Of a stretch of 64,000 bases of DNA, positions 1 to 8,816 are shown piece after piece. The stretch covers positions 66,263 through 130,262 of the forward strand of contig NZ_JABXKP010000039.1 of the NCBI RefSeq assembly GCF_017114985.1, read 5' to 3'. The notes under the pieces are model-generated. The model had not been told where the DNA came from. It ran no database searches and was given only the letters and a program-made list of their open reading frames with translations. Made by a program: the position numbers and the translations under genes. The stretch's first letter is position 1. Every line of letters starts with the position of its first letter. The stretch is from Nostoc sp. JL33 (GTDB taxonomy: Bacteria; Cyanobacteriota; Cyanobacteriia; Cyanobacteriales; Nostocaceae).

Positions 1-176
1 CTAGACCACTACCGCTTGTACCGCTACCTGTACCGCTACCTAGACCACTACCGCTAGTACCAGTACCTGTACCGCTAGTACCAGTACCTGTACCGCTACC
101 TAGACCACTACCACTTGTACCGCTACCTGTACCGCTACCTAGACCACTACCGCTTGTACCGCTACCTGTACCGCTA
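1..176. repeat. 39-bp tandem repeat within a coding region
   Basis: About four and a half units of 39 bp (13 codons) are visible, each starting ctagaccactacc. The units differ by a few substitutions that keep the Gly/Ser/Thr pattern. The array continues past the left window edge. Copy number may vary between strains, and assemblies often collapse such arrays. Confidence 0.9.
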
Positions 177-316
177 CCTGAGCTACTGCCACCACTGGAA
201 CCTCCGCTGCCGGAGCCTCCGCTTTGGGCAGAAACAGAAGGAGGTAAGGACGCAGAGGCGAAACTGATGGCAAAGACACTAGCCAAAACAGCTTTAGATA
301 AATCAAAAGACTTCAT
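1..316 (-). CDS. Gly/Ser/Thr-rich repeat secreted protein, N-terminal part (runs off window)
   Basis: The reading frame starts at ATG 316 with AAGGA upstream and is open to the window edge, so the C-terminus is missing. Residues 1-32 look like a signal peptide (MKSFDLSK, then a hydrophobic run ending SVSAQ). After a Gly/Ser linker the protein becomes a low-complexity array with a 13-residue period (GLGSGTGSGTSGS and variants). The signal peptide resembles that of small cyanobacterial exported proteins of the WGxxGxxG-CTERM kind, but the C-terminal motif that would decide this is outside the window. The function is unknown. Confidence 0.65.
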   Translation of the reverse strand, partial: MKSFDLSKAVLASVFAISFASASLPPSVSAQSGGSGSGGSSGGSSSGSGTGSGTSGSGLGSGTGSGTSGSGLGSGTGTGTSGTGTGTSGSGLGSGTGSGTSGSGL

Positions 317-1213
317 GATTATGGTTCCTTTTGTGTTGTAGATTTCTGTGGTTGATTGATTTTCAAAACCGATATTGTCTACTCAATCGACTGCTAAATT
401 AGGTAAATTTTGACAATATTGATTGAGGAGTCTTTCACCGAGTTTCTTTTAGAATAATTGAAAGCATTTGAAGCTCCCACAACCAACAAATGACTATTCG
501 TCAAGTCAAACTAATTAATAATAAGTAATTACTAATTTATGATTAGGAACCAACGACCAAAGTCGCTTGTTCACAACAAACAAGGAATAATAATAAATTA
601 CATTCACTTGGATCATAAATTTTAATTACTTATTGTGAATAATTTTGTCATTCTTATCCAGAATAGCTGCTAATTTTTTCCCTGACTTCTACCATAGGAG
701 TAAAACCACTTCTATCGCAGGAATTAAATTGGCATTAAAGTTAGTCTATAAAGGTGAAGATAATCAAACCTTCGGGAGCTTGCAATTAGATAAGCACAAT
801 GTTCACACTGAGGGTTTTACGCTGGATTGGCAGATCAACAGGCTAGGTTGACATAACATTCAGAAGGATCTTTATGTAGTCCGATATTTTTTGAATATAA
901 AGAAAGTATAAAGCTGCTTATTGTAGACAAAAACAAAATTTTTAACTATAAAATTTCCTACCAATCATAATCAATAGAACGATGTTTGAGTTACTTATTT
1001 AGATGGGCTAACTAAGTAGGCAAGAATAAATCAAACTATATTAGGCAATTTAAAATTAATTAAATTGGCTTGTAGTAAGGGCTTCAGCCCTATTTTCCGG
1101 GCTGAAGCCCTTACTAAAAGCCATTACGCAACACGAGGTTTTAAAACTCCAGCAAGAACTGCCTCGCCCCAGCAAATAACTAAACAAGCGTACCATTCCT
1201 CTCTAGGGCTTTG
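317..1213. other. Intergenic region, no convincing gene
   Basis: This AT-rich stretch contains the upstream region of the repeat protein. A weak open frame at 645-851 lacks a recognisable start signal or family resemblance. An 18-bp perfect inverted repeat lies at 1073-1116. Nothing else could be supported. Confidence 0.6.
1073..1116. repeat. 18-bp perfect inverted repeat (dispersed hairpin element)
   Basis: The left arm tagtaagggcttcagccc (1073-1090) and its exact reverse complement (1099-1116) are separated by 8 bases. It lies just past the 3' end of the ParA-like gene, so it could act as a terminator-like hairpin. The sequence type is common as an interspersed element in Nostocales. Confidence 0.85.
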
Positions 1214-1918
1214 CTATTCAACTTTTTCATACCAGATGCCTACTCTCTCAAAAGCACTATAAGCAAGCTTCAGAAAATTCACTACTCTCTGTCTCCCAAT
1301 TATCCCAAATTCTTTATGCTCTCTCGCCTCTGCAAACGTCAGGCGATTTTGGTCAATTATGTTTCTTTCCTTATATGCTAACTTCGGAAAATCCATAACT
1401 TTTATCTTATATTTATTTACTATTTTCTGAAAGTTGGAGTCTGACTCTATATGCTCCCAATCATCACACAGCCCTAAATTTCTCACCAGAATATGAGGGA
1501 TTCTGTCACCGTAGGTATTCACTGACTGAGCAAATAGGTTCATGCTGTCGTATCCTCCTGTCGATACAAACCATTTGCAAAACATCACCCCCTGCGAACT
1601 CCCTAGCTCAAATAATTGATTAGAGTCAATCCACCCTTGTACTGCTCTATGCGATTGTGCGGCTAAATTCACAATTACTGGCTTCTCTATCGCCCACTCA
1701 AATATTTTATCTGCCTTATCTGCCTGTCGTTCATTCTCACTAAACACAGCATACTTACATATCTCCTTATACACTCCTGCTACATCTGGATTCGATCTAT
1801 CTGTCTCCACTGGTACAAACGGGATTCTCTTATCCAGACAATACTGAATCATTGTCCTAGCAAAGAGAGACTTTCCTACCCCACCTTTTTCACCATCCAC
1901 CAAATGAATCGTCGGCAT
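1214..1918 (-). CDS. ParA/MobD-like P-loop ATPase
   Basis: A 234-residue protein with a deviant Walker A motif near its start (DGEKGGVGKS, about residues 8-17), the signature of the ParA/MinD/Soj superfamily. ATG 1918 is preferred over GTG 1927 because GAGG at 1927-1930 sits at ribosome-binding distance from it. The rest of the sequence resembles mobilisation proteins of the MobD/TraL kind more than chromosomal ParA, because no clear ParA DNA-binding tail is visible. It lies directly downstream of a small helical protein gene carrying an in-frame stop, and the two probably form one operon. I infer a plasmid-mobilisation or conjugation remnant. The family call is fairly safe; the role is not. 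Confidence 0.7.
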   Translation of the reverse strand: MPTIHLVDGEKGGVGKSLFARTMIQYCLDKRIPFVPVETDRSNPDVAGVYKEICKYAVFSENERQADKADKIFEWAIEKPVIVNLAAQSHRAVQGWIDSNQLFELGSSQGVMFCKWFVSTGGYDSMNLFAQSVNTYGDRIPHILVRNLGLCDDWEHIESDSNFQKIVNKYKIKVMDFPKLAYKERNIIDQNRLTFAEAREHKEFGIIGRQRVVNFLKLAYSAFERVGIWYEKVE

Positions 1919-1929
1919 TACAGCCACCT

Positions 1930-2469
1930 CTAATACTTATTAAACTTGTCTGATACATCTTTCCCAGGCTTAGAACTTTTTGGCGGTTGCCGCTTAGTAG
2001 TTTTGGTAGTTTTCTGAGATGCCTTTATCTCATCCTTTGATTCTTGCTGAACTTGAATCACTGGAGTTGGCTTTTATAAAGAAGTCTCAAGAACAAGAGA
2101 GTCTTCAGTTACTGAGGGCGATTGTCGCATTACTGATGATTCTGTTGAAATCTGAGTAGAATTCTCAGCAGACAAAACTGGTTTTAGTTTAACCCCTCTT
2201 TTGCGAGAATATTTTTCTTTCTCAATCTCAGTTAAATATTGGTTGAATGTCGCTGCCGAAACTTTTATTTCTTGAGTTTTTAGAATCTCAGAAAGCTTTT
2301 GATAGCTATAACCTTTCTTCAGAGCCGATTGAAGCTGATCTCGCAGAAAGTAAACGCTCTCTGGCAGTGATAGTTCTTCTTTATCCTTCTCTTCTAGCTT
2401 TTCTAGAAAAGCTAGAGTCGCTTGGAGTTTATCAATAGGAATTTTCTGTCCTGGGGTTGTGCGTACCAT
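1930..2469 (-). pseudogene. Small helical, possibly mobilisation-related protein interrupted by a TAA stop
   Basis: The frame opens at ATG 2469 and runs 131 codons to a TAA at about 2074-2076. It then stays open in the same frame for another 47 codons, ending in TAG at 1930-1932, immediately before the ParA-like gene. Residues 50-85 (KGYSYQKLSEILK, then AATFNQYL) look like a helix-turn-helix of the kind found in plasmid accessory proteins. The region after the stop is Lys/Thr-rich, as is the region before it, which suggests one original protein of about 179 residues. The N-terminal 131-residue form could still be made. The family was not firmly recognised. Confidence 0.6.
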
Positions 2470-2911
2470 TTGTTCTGGTGAATTGGCTCAAAATTTAATT
2501 AATCCTATCACCACACTCTCTTGTGTGATTGATAAGATTATACATATTAATCAAACTAGCTCTACTCAATGAACTAGTACGTGCCCTTTACCCCTTCCAC
2601 TTTCTCAAACTCGACACAGAAGATGTAGTTTCTCAAACTCCTTGGGGTTACTAGGCGTCCCTGGCTAGGATATTTAGATGTAGTGGTTTTTGCTTTCTGA
2701 AGAGAATTAATGTCAGTAGACATTCTGTGTTAAATTGCACCATGCAATATTCACCTGTGTCTCGTAGAGCGATGTCATACGAAAAAGCCGTTGCTTCGTC
2801 TACGCTGACTATGACTAAGCTGTTCTACAATATAACCTTGCTCCCATTAGGGCGGGCTTTCGGGGCTACCCCACAAGAGTTAGGTTTAATTGGGTTATGC
2901 TTTCTTAGAAG
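2470..2911. other. Intergenic region with fragmented repeats
   Basis: No gene is supported. The stretch 2750-2890 contains pieces typical of Nostoc interspersed repeats (for example gggcgggctttcggggct). A short open frame at 2727-2945 is made of these pieces and is not considered real. Confidence 0.5.
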
Positions 2912-3022
2912 AGGGATAAAGCTGTTGGTAAAGGCACAGGATTAGGATTAGCGATCGCTCAATAAATTGTCGAACAAACCCATAGTGGACAGTTGAGTTG
3001 CAATTCTATTCTGGGTGAGAAC
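2912..3022 (+). pseudogene. Histidine kinase remnant (end of HATPase domain)
   Basis: In the frame of position 2921 the DNA encodes VGKGTGLGLAIAQ, then an in-frame TAA, then IVEQTHSGQLSCNSILGE. This matches the G2 box and the last helix and strand of sensor kinase ATPase domains (GTGLGL, then IVxxHGGxLxxxSxxGEG). Nothing upstream encodes the H-box, N-box or G1 box, so only the tail survives. It is broken by the stop and ends at a palindromic repeat at 3027. Confidence 0.75.
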
Positions 3023-3026
3023 CCTT

Positions 3027-3055
3027 GTAGAGACGTAGCAGTGCTACGTCTCTAC
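3027..3055. repeat. Palindromic dispersed repeat, copy 1
   Basis: Two 14-bp arms (gtagagacgtagca and its reverse complement) are separated by a single base. Closely related palindromes occur at 5755-5785 and 25618-25647. It abuts two gene remnants that appear truncated at this point. Confidence 0.9.
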
Positions 3056-3334
3056 TCCTATGTCTAATAGCTGGATAGCATCCTGGATGATATTTGCCAA
3101 AGTACTTGTGGCTGAGTTTGTCGGGGAGGCGGCGTTGGGTATGAGGGTAGGTGCATCTACGGCGATGATGGCTGGTTCATATGGTTGTACACTCTGATCG
3201 ATCCAGGTGAGGATGTCTGCAATAGCATCTTTGCGGTCTAAATCAACTAGTTGCAGTTGTCCATCTATGCATTCTAAGCAGCATAGTCTACTTGGCTGGG
3301 ATTTCCAGCCTAAATCAATGCCAATAAATTTCAT
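3056..3334 (-). pseudogene. DUF429 family protein, frameshifted and truncated
   Basis: The start at 3334 gives MKFIGIDLGWKSQPS and then a conserved N-terminal region ending VDAPTLIPNA, as in DUF429 proteins (RNase H-like fold, normally about 250 residues). After about 3130 the family sequence continues in another frame (LPDKLSHKYFG, then a CYPA-like motif). This points to a small deletion of a length not divisible by three. The remnant then stops at the palindromic repeat, so more than half of the gene is absent. A product is unlikely to work. Confidence 0.75.
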
Positions 3335-3485
3335 GGTCATAACATGAATTTGCAATTATTTTCCCATTTCACTGCAACGATTCATCTAAATTTACTTGCA
3401 AAAAATTAGGGTAAATAATCTTATAATTTTAAGAAGCTTGTCTTAATTTATTTTATCTGGCAATAAGTTAATCAAGATTATTCCG

Positions 3486-4748
3486 ATGCAGATTTTATTT
3501 TTACATCCCAATTTTCCCTCGCAATTTCGCAATCTAGCGACAGTTTTAGGTAAAAATCCTAATCACAAAGTCGTCTTTGGGACAAATCGACGTGAAGGGG
3601 AAATATCGGGCGTTTATAAGGCTATTTACACTCCTTCTCGTGAAGCTGCTCCCCAAACCCACCACTATGTTCGCAATCTGGAAAATGCTGTTCTCACCGC
3701 GCAGGCTGTCTATCGCGTAGCAGAAAAATTAAAAGCTGAGGGTTTCGTTCCAGATATAGTTTATGGTCATTCTGGTTGGGGGCCAACTTTATTTATCAAA
3801 GATGTTTTCCCCAAAGCCGAATTATTGTGTTATTTCGAGTGGTTTTACCACGCTCACGGTTCGGATGCAGATTTTGATCCCAATGAACCACTGAATGCTG
3901 ATGATCAATGCCGCATCCGTGTGAAAAATGCGCCGATTTTGACTGATTTATATAGTTGCGATCGCGGTCTTTCTCCGACGAATTGGCAACGGCAGCAATT
4001 TCCTAAAGAATATCATAGCAAACTCACTGTACTTCATGATGGTATCGATACCAACTTTTTTGTTCCCAAACCAGGCGCAAAGTTAGTTTTACCAAGAATA
4101 AATCTTGATCTCTCCCATGTGGAAGAGTTGGTAACTTATGTGGGACGGGGGATGGAACCTTATAGAGGTTTTCCGCAGTTTATGGAAACGGTGGCCTTAC
4201 TTCAGCAGCGAAGACCTAAGTGCCATGTAGTAGTTGTGGGAGAAGATCGGGTTGCTTATGGGAAGAATCTCCCCAATGGTCAGACTTATAAACAATTAAT
4301 GTTAGAAAAATTATCTTTGGATTTATCGAGGCTGCACTTTACAGATAGGCTTCCTTACAATGAGTACCTTCAGGTTTTACAAGCTTCTTCTACTCATATT
4401 TATTTAACCCGTCCTTTTGTTTTATCCTGGTCAATGTTAGAAGTAATGGCAGCAGGATGTTTATTAGTAGCTTCTAAGACTCCGCCAGTATTGGAGGTCA
4501 TACAGGATGGGGTGAATGGACTGCTGGTAGATTTCTTTTCTCCTCGGAATATTGCTAATCGGGTTGAAGAAGCGCTGAATAATCCTCAAGAGATGAACGC
4601 AATTCGAGCGAATGCGCGAGAGACAATTATCAAGCGTTATGATTTGGCAAAACTTTTACCACAGCATTTGCAATGGATGTTCGCTGGGAAAAGTTCTCAT
4701 AGTTTGAAAAAGCGCCCCGATTCTAAAGGATTTGGCAAAAGTCATTAG
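3486..4748 (+). CDS. Glycosyltransferase, GT4 family with PF12000-like N-terminus
   Basis: A 420-residue GT-B protein. The N-terminal domain (about residues 1-175) begins MQILFLHPNFPSQF and contains GHSGWGPTLF and CYFEWFYH. This is the pattern of the glycosyl transferase 4-like group found next to GT4 catalytic domains. The C-terminal domain holds YVGRGMEPYRGF, then LEVMAAGCLLVAS and a GVNGLLV loop, which form the nucleotide-sugar side of the site. It should transfer a sugar from a nucleotide donor in the cytoplasm; donor and acceptor cannot be told. It stands outside the main polysaccharide locus and is followed by another sugar-related candidate 72 bp downstream. Confidence 0.85.
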   Translation: MQILFLHPNFPSQFRNLATVLGKNPNHKVVFGTNRREGEISGVYKAIYTPSREAAPQTHHYVRNLENAVLTAQAVYRVAEKLKAEGFVPDIVYGHSGWGPTLFIKDVFPKAELLCYFEWFYHAHGSDADFDPNEPLNADDQCRIRVKNAPILTDLYSCDRGLSPTNWQRQQFPKEYHSKLTVLHDGIDTNFFVPKPGAKLVLPRINLDLSHVEELVTYVGRGMEPYRGFPQFMETVALLQQRRPKCHVVVVGEDRVAYGKNLPNGQTYKQLMLEKLSLDLSRLHFTDRLPYNEYLQVLQASSTHIYLTRPFVLSWSMLEVMAAGCLLVASKTPPVLEVIQDGVNGLLVDFFSPRNIANRVEEALNNPQEMNAIRANARETIIKRYDLAKLLPQHLQWMFAGKSSHSLKKRPDSKGFGKSH

Positions 4749-4764
4749 TCATTAGTCATTAGTT
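4741..4764. repeat. Heptanucleotide tandem repeat (tcattag)
   Basis: About three copies of a 7-bp unit overlap the stop codon of the preceding glycosyltransferase. This is the STRR type of short tandem repeat seen across Nostoc genomes. Confidence 0.75.
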
Positions 4765-4820
4765 ACAACCAACAAAGCACAAATGACAAATGACAGACAA
4801 ATATAAAACCGATATTTAAA

Positions 4821-5687
4821 ATGCGAATTATTTTTACTATTGCTCATTTTTTCAAACCTAGCAGTGATGGTCGTCATGCTTCCCAACGCAAAGACCCGCA
4901 ACCCCGCTTGCAGGCGTTAACTAATAGCCTTACCGCCTTACACCAATTATTTGGTAAATCTCAAACTATCATCAACATTGCTCAACGACTAGCTTTCACT
5001 GCTAACCAGCCGCAGTCTCACGAACTAGATATTGTTATTTGTACAACCAAAGATAATCATCTTCTGAATCAGCTTCCCTTACCAGCCCATTTATATAAAC
5101 ATCATTCTACTGATGTAGAACCTCTACTTTTGGGGTTTGAGTGCCAAGCTATTCTGCAAAGTTGTCTCGGTCAGTATGATTATTACTGCTTCCTTGAAGA
5201 TGACCTAATTATCCATGACCCTTGGTTTTTTATAAAATTAAATTGGTTTACCCAACAAGCGAGTGACTTAAACTTGCTCCAGCCACATCGTTATGAAGTC
5301 TCCCCCTACGGTTTGGTTCACAAAGCTTACATTGATGGAGATTTGGCGTTGCGAGTAAGTGCTCCTTTTCAAAATGTGCAGGAAAAACCGGAACTTAAGG
5401 GTACAATTCTGAATACACCAATTACCTTTTGTCGTGCCCTCAACCCTCATGCAGGCTGCTACTTTTTAAATGCAAATCAGATGGCTCATTGGGCTAATCA
5501 AACTTATTTTCTCGACCGAGATATTAGCTTTGTTGGGACTCTAGAAAGTGCTGCTACTTTGGGAATTATGAAGACATTTCGGATTTACAAAACCTCACCA
5601 GAGCAAGCAAGTTTTTTGGAGATTCAGCACTTTGGAACAGGATTCCTGGGGCTAATTGGAGGAGAAGTGGGTTTAGCAGAAAGGTAA
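4821..5687 (+). CDS. Conserved hypothetical, possible GT-A-like glycosyltransferase
   Basis: A 288-residue cytoplasmic protein. The segment at about residues 118-138 (YDYYCFLEDDLIIHDPWFF) has hydrophobic residues followed by EDD, like the metal-binding DxD of GT-A transferases. The C-terminal half contains HAGCYFLNANQM and FVGTLESAATLGI, which could form an acceptor site. The N-terminus (MRIIFTIAHFF) is strand-like with no signal peptide. It follows a GT4 gene by 72 bp in the same direction, which supports a linked role in glycan building. I do not recognise a named family, so the activity is inference. Confidence 0.55.
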   Translation: MRIIFTIAHFFKPSSDGRHASQRKDPQPRLQALTNSLTALHQLFGKSQTIINIAQRLAFTANQPQSHELDIVICTTKDNHLLNQLPLPAHLYKHHSTDVEPLLLGFECQAILQSCLGQYDYYCFLEDDLIIHDPWFFIKLNWFTQQASDLNLLQPHRYEVSPYGLVHKAYIDGDLALRVSAPFQNVQEKPELKGTILNTPITFCRALNPHAGCYFLNANQMAHWANQTYFLDRDISFVGTLESAATLGIMKTFRIYKTSPEQASFLEIQHFGTGFLGLIGGEVGLAER

Positions 5688-5754
5688 ATGCGGTTTTTGA
5701 AGGGCGATCGCAACCAACTGCCACTAGTACAATAGACATAGGCGTGAAAAAGAA

Positions 5755-5785
5755 TGTAGAGACGTAGCAGTGCTACGTCTCTACA
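5755..5785. repeat. Palindromic dispersed repeat, copy 2
   Basis: Two 15-bp arms are separated by one base, and the core is identical to the copy at 3027-3055. The hairpin lies about 70 bp after the end of the GT-A-like gene and could also work as a terminator. Confidence 0.9.
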
Positions 5786-5852
5786 AGGTTTGTGGGTAAC
5801 GCATATTTAATTTCTGGAGATGTTTAATGTCTAAGCTAGTAATGAAAAGTTT

Positions 5853-5896
5853 GTAGTAAGCACAAAGCGTACTTAAAGGACTCAAGTCCTTACTAC
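5853..5896. repeat. Interspersed hairpin element (gtagtaag ends)
   Basis: Outer arms gtagtaag and cttactac enclose a nested ggact/agtcc stem. The ends resemble those of the element at 1073-1116, which suggests a shared family with different cores. Confidence 0.65.
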
Positions 5897-6191
5897 GAAC
5901 TTACTTACCCATCAATTTAAACTTGAGAGACTACTAGAAACGGAAACGAGTTGAGCGAACAACACCCTGACGCCAAACAATTATCGGAAATAAACGCAGT
6001 TAATGCCAAGTTATAGGACGTTTGCCCTTGGTATGCTTACCTTTTATCAAGTAAAAGTGGCATCAGGTGCGTTAAGATAAATATTTTTAAATGTATGTTA
6101 CAACTTCTTACATTTTGGGATTAAAAAGCTAAAAAAATTTAATTATTATACTCATGTTGCATAATTTTAATGCTTGTTTAGGAGTAAGACT

Positions 6192-6374
6192 ATGACTTCT
6201 AGTACCCTGCTGCAAGAAATAGAAAAGTATATCCCTATTGTGGGAGATATAAATATTAAGACTCCATTAGCATATCAAGCAACTCGTGGGGCGGTTGAGG
6301 TAGTTAACACAGTCCAGATGGCAGTGGCAGAAGCTTATATCAACGGATTAGAAGTTCCTGATTCCGTTCTATAA
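6192..6374 (+). CDS. 60-residue hypothetical protein ahead of a methyltransferase
   Basis: The start ATG 6192 is chosen for the aggag at 6180-6184. The product is acidic, probably helical, and has no signal peptide or membrane segment. The gene ends 18 bp before the methyltransferase at 6393, so co-transcription is very likely. The spacing suggests an accessory subunit or a small partner protein. I do not recognise the family. Confidence 0.6.
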   Translation: MTSSTLLQEIEKYIPIVGDINIKTPLAYQATRGAVEVVNTVQMAVAEAYINGLEVPDSVL

Positions 6375-6392
6375 TCGCTTTTCGATACCTGT

Positions 6393-7325
6393 ATGCCAAT
6401 TTTCTTTCAGTATTTCCCATCCCTGCTAGCACCCTATGAATGGGTATTAAAAGAAACGGATCATCTCGCCGTAGGATCGCGGGAACTAATGAAAATTCAG
6501 TACGACTTGCCTCAAGCCATGCTGAATACTATGTTATGGGACGGGAAACTCATTTATCCTAAGTACAGCATGGGATTGTGGGAAAAAGGAGCATTAAACC
6601 TTGAGCAATCCCAGATGCACATGATTGATGATGTGATTGAAAAGCTAGACATCAAGGACGGAGACAATATCTTAGACTTTGGGTGCGGATGGGGATGTGT
6701 TCCTAATTACATTCTTTCTAAGTTCCCTAATGTCAAGTTTACGGGTCTTAATTTGAGCCACGAGCAATGTGAATATATCCGCCGCAAAATGCAAGATCCT
6801 GAGAGTTATCTCAGTTCAGATCGGTTTACCCTATATGAAGGTGATTTGAATAATGCAAATTTCGAGACGAAGTTTGATAAAATCCTCTCGATTGGTGTTT
6901 TTTGCCATGTTGGTAACTTAACGGCAGCCTTTAAAAAATTAGCTTCGTTTCTGAAGGATGATGGCAAAGTTTTGATTCACATCATCACAGTCCGCATCCC
7001 TAACAATATGTCTAGCGTTTACACTCACAAATATATTTTTCCACACGGTCGGTACTGGAATTACGATGCAGTTCCCAGCCATAACCAAGACCTGAAAACA
7101 ATTCAAAGATGGTATCTCAATGGCTCTAATTACTCTAAAACACTAAGTAACTGGTTACAAAATTTTGACGACAACCAGACCACAATAAAAACGTTAAACT
7201 ATGGCATGGACTATGCCAAGTTTCGCCGGATATGGAGGTTTTATTTGATATGGTTTATTCGGAATTTTGCTTGTTGTGATGGAGAATATAATGGTAATGG
7301 TCAATTTTTAATGGTTCATGCTTAA
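6393..7325 (+). CDS. SAM-dependent methyltransferase, cyclopropane-fatty-acid synthase-like
   Basis: A 310-residue protein. Residues 35-75 (IQYDLPQAMLNTMLWDGKLIYP, then Y) match the entrance region of CFA-synthase-type enzymes, which normally reads HYDxxNxFYxxxLDxxMxYS. The SAM-binding motif I is ILDFGCGWG (93-101), followed by GLNLSHEQCEYIR, the family's acidic/substrate loop. SIGVFCHVG replaces the usual EMxEHVG. Members act on unsaturated acyl chains or on amines. It is the second gene of a two-gene unit and faces a fatty-acid desaturase gene across a shared terminator, which makes a lipid substrate attractive. The class is safe; the substrate is inference. Confidence 0.8.
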   Translation: MPIFFQYFPSLLAPYEWVLKETDHLAVGSRELMKIQYDLPQAMLNTMLWDGKLIYPKYSMGLWEKGALNLEQSQMHMIDDVIEKLDIKDGDNILDFGCGWGCVPNYILSKFPNVKFTGLNLSHEQCEYIRRKMQDPESYLSSDRFTLYEGDLNNANFETKFDKILSIGVFCHVGNLTAAFKKLASFLKDDGKVLIHIITVRIPNNMSSVYTHKYIFPHGRYWNYDAVPSHNQDLKTIQRWYLNGSNYSKTLSNWLQNFDDNQTTIKTLNYGMDYAKFRRIWRFYLIWFIRNFACCDGEYNGNGQFLMVHA

Positions 7326-7382
7326 CCGGACAAAGTTAGTGTTTACCCTGCTAGGGGATGGACATCGTGCCTGTCGTTATTC

Positions 7383-7427
7383 AACAGAATGAAGATGCCT
7401 TCTTCACAAAAACATCTTCATTCTGTT
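7383..7427. terminator. Bidirectional hairpin between converging genes
   Basis: A perfect 15-bp inverted repeat (aacagaatgaagatg and its complement) with a 15-base loop lies between the convergent methyltransferase and desaturase genes. It is placed correctly to end transcription from both sides. There is no long T-run. Confidence 0.7.
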
Positions 7428-7497
7428 AAATGTTTGGATTCTTGACTGAGACGGCAAAGAACAGACTTTTTTCCTGAGCAATCTGTCAACCAGAATA

Positions 7498-8403
7498 TCA
7501 AACGGATGTCTTTGCTTCCGCCTTGAAAACTGAGTTCTGACAGTTGCGGTTTCTGGCGCGAGTGAGAAGTTCTGGTTCAGAAGGTACTCTAATCTTTGAC
7601 GCTAGCTTCAGAAACTGAAGGATTTTGATGAACCAAAATGTTGGGTCTGGAAGATAGGCAACCTGCCCCTCTCGCAGCGTTATGCCATGCCGGGCTGACC
7701 ACTGGAATGCATGATGAAGATTATGCCAGCCTTCACCCAAGGTCAGAAATGCTACGAGCCAATGATTCCGACTGTAGTCATTGGTTATGAACGGTTGCTC
7801 GCCCAGTATGTGGCTGAGTGAGTTGACGGTGGCGACACCGTGGAAGAGGACAGTCGTGCTGAGGAAAAAAGCGCCGAGATATTCAACTCCACCAATGTAG
7901 TACGAGAGCGCACCAAGAGCAACGGTGGGAATGAAGTGCAAACGGTCAACAATCTTCAAAACCAGATTACTCTCAACATCGGTGGGAAGTTTAGAGGGAA
8001 AAAACTGTGGGGAGAATAGCCATCCAGCTTGAGACCACCAGAATCCTTTGATTCCTTTGAAAGGCATATAGGGAGAATGAGGATCTTCTTCCTGGTCTGA
8101 GCATTGATGATGATCCATGTGGTGAGCTTTCCACCAACTTGGCCCCATCTGCCCGGCTGAAGCAGCCACGATGCTTCCAACACATAGAACTGAGGTTGGA
8201 GCCTGGTAGCTCTTGTGGGTGAGTAGCCGATGGTAGATGCCAGTAGTTGCAAGCATTCGTATTATATATAACAACACGGCCCACAAGGCAGCACCCCACG
8301 ATAAGCCAGTAACAATAATGAGTAATGATCCTAGATGACTCACCACGATCAAAGTAGGGCCTAGTATGTAAGAAATAATCGTGAGTTGAGAGTACTGCTT
8401 CAT
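7498..8403 (-). CDS. Membrane fatty-acid desaturase (acyl-lipid/acyl-CoA delta-9-like)
   Basis: The three histidine boxes of the membrane desaturase family are present: HRLLTH, then HHMDHHQ about 36 residues later, then HNLHH near the C-terminus, plus NSLSHILG. These bind the di-iron centre that inserts a cis double bond. Several hydrophobic segments flank the boxes. The frame is open up to 8598, but that stretch is not conserved in character. ATG 8403 gives 301 residues, the usual family size, with AAGGA somewhat upstream. The second box (AHHMDHH) matches the bacterial acyl-CoA-type enzymes rather than the cyanobacterial DesC HRIHH form. It converges with the CFA-like methyltransferase. Confidence 0.85.
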   Translation of the reverse strand: MKQYSQLTIISYILGPTLIVVSHLGSLLIIVTGLSWGAALWAVLLYIIRMLATTGIYHRLLTHKSYQAPTSVLCVGSIVAASAGQMGPSWWKAHHMDHHQCSDQEEDPHSPYMPFKGIKGFWWSQAGWLFSPQFFPSKLPTDVESNLVLKIVDRLHFIPTVALGALSYYIGGVEYLGAFFLSTTVLFHGVATVNSLSHILGEQPFITNDYSRNHWLVAFLTLGEGWHNLHHAFQWSARHGITLREGQVAYLPDPTFWFIKILQFLKLASKIRVPSEPELLTRARNRNCQNSVFKAEAKTSV

Positions 8404-8816
8404 TAGTCTTCTAACGTCCTTAAGCTTCAAAATAGAAATGCACCACATCCTCGCCGCAGTCAGCAGAATGCCCACTGTTGCCAGCGTTAACGCCACAGGG
8501 ACATCTTGGCACAATTCGCTATGCGATTGTATCGACTTAGAATGCCAATTCGACTTTTTATTTAGGCTTTTTCTTTTGCGATCGCACTTGACATTCAAGA
8601 CAGTCGCTATAAGCTGTCGTTAACACACTAAATTGTCGTTTTTCTTCGTGAAGAGTTTCTATAGTAATCCGAGTTGAGTTAAAATCTCTCATCCCGCAAC
8701 GGCCAGTTGACCTGGAAAATGTCAAAATTAAATGAGTTTTGCGTAGGCGCAAGCGACTTGTCGCCAGACATCGCCACTTTACATAGCGCAGATTTGAGAT
8801 AACTAAGTTGAAATTT

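Larger units (their letters stand above)
5688..6191. other. Intergenic region with two palindromic elements
   Basis: It contains the second palindromic repeat copy (5755-5785) and a hairpin with gtagtaag/cttactac outer arms (5853-5896). The last 150 bases are AT-rich and should hold the promoter of the small gene at 6192. No open frame here is convincing. Confidence 0.6.

Noticed and set aside
1..176. Possible CRISPR array at the left edge
   Set aside because: The units are contiguous 39-bp coding repeats with no spacers.
645..851. A 68-codon open frame
   Set aside because: It has no ribosome-binding site, starts from a weak codon and resembles no family I know; composition is not convincing.
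2727..2945. A 72-codon open frame
   Set aside because: It is built from interspersed repeat fragments and overlaps the kinase remnant in another frame.
8404..8598. A 65-residue N-terminal extension of the desaturase
   Set aside because: The frame is open, but the extension is not typical of the family, and ATG 8403 gives the normal length.
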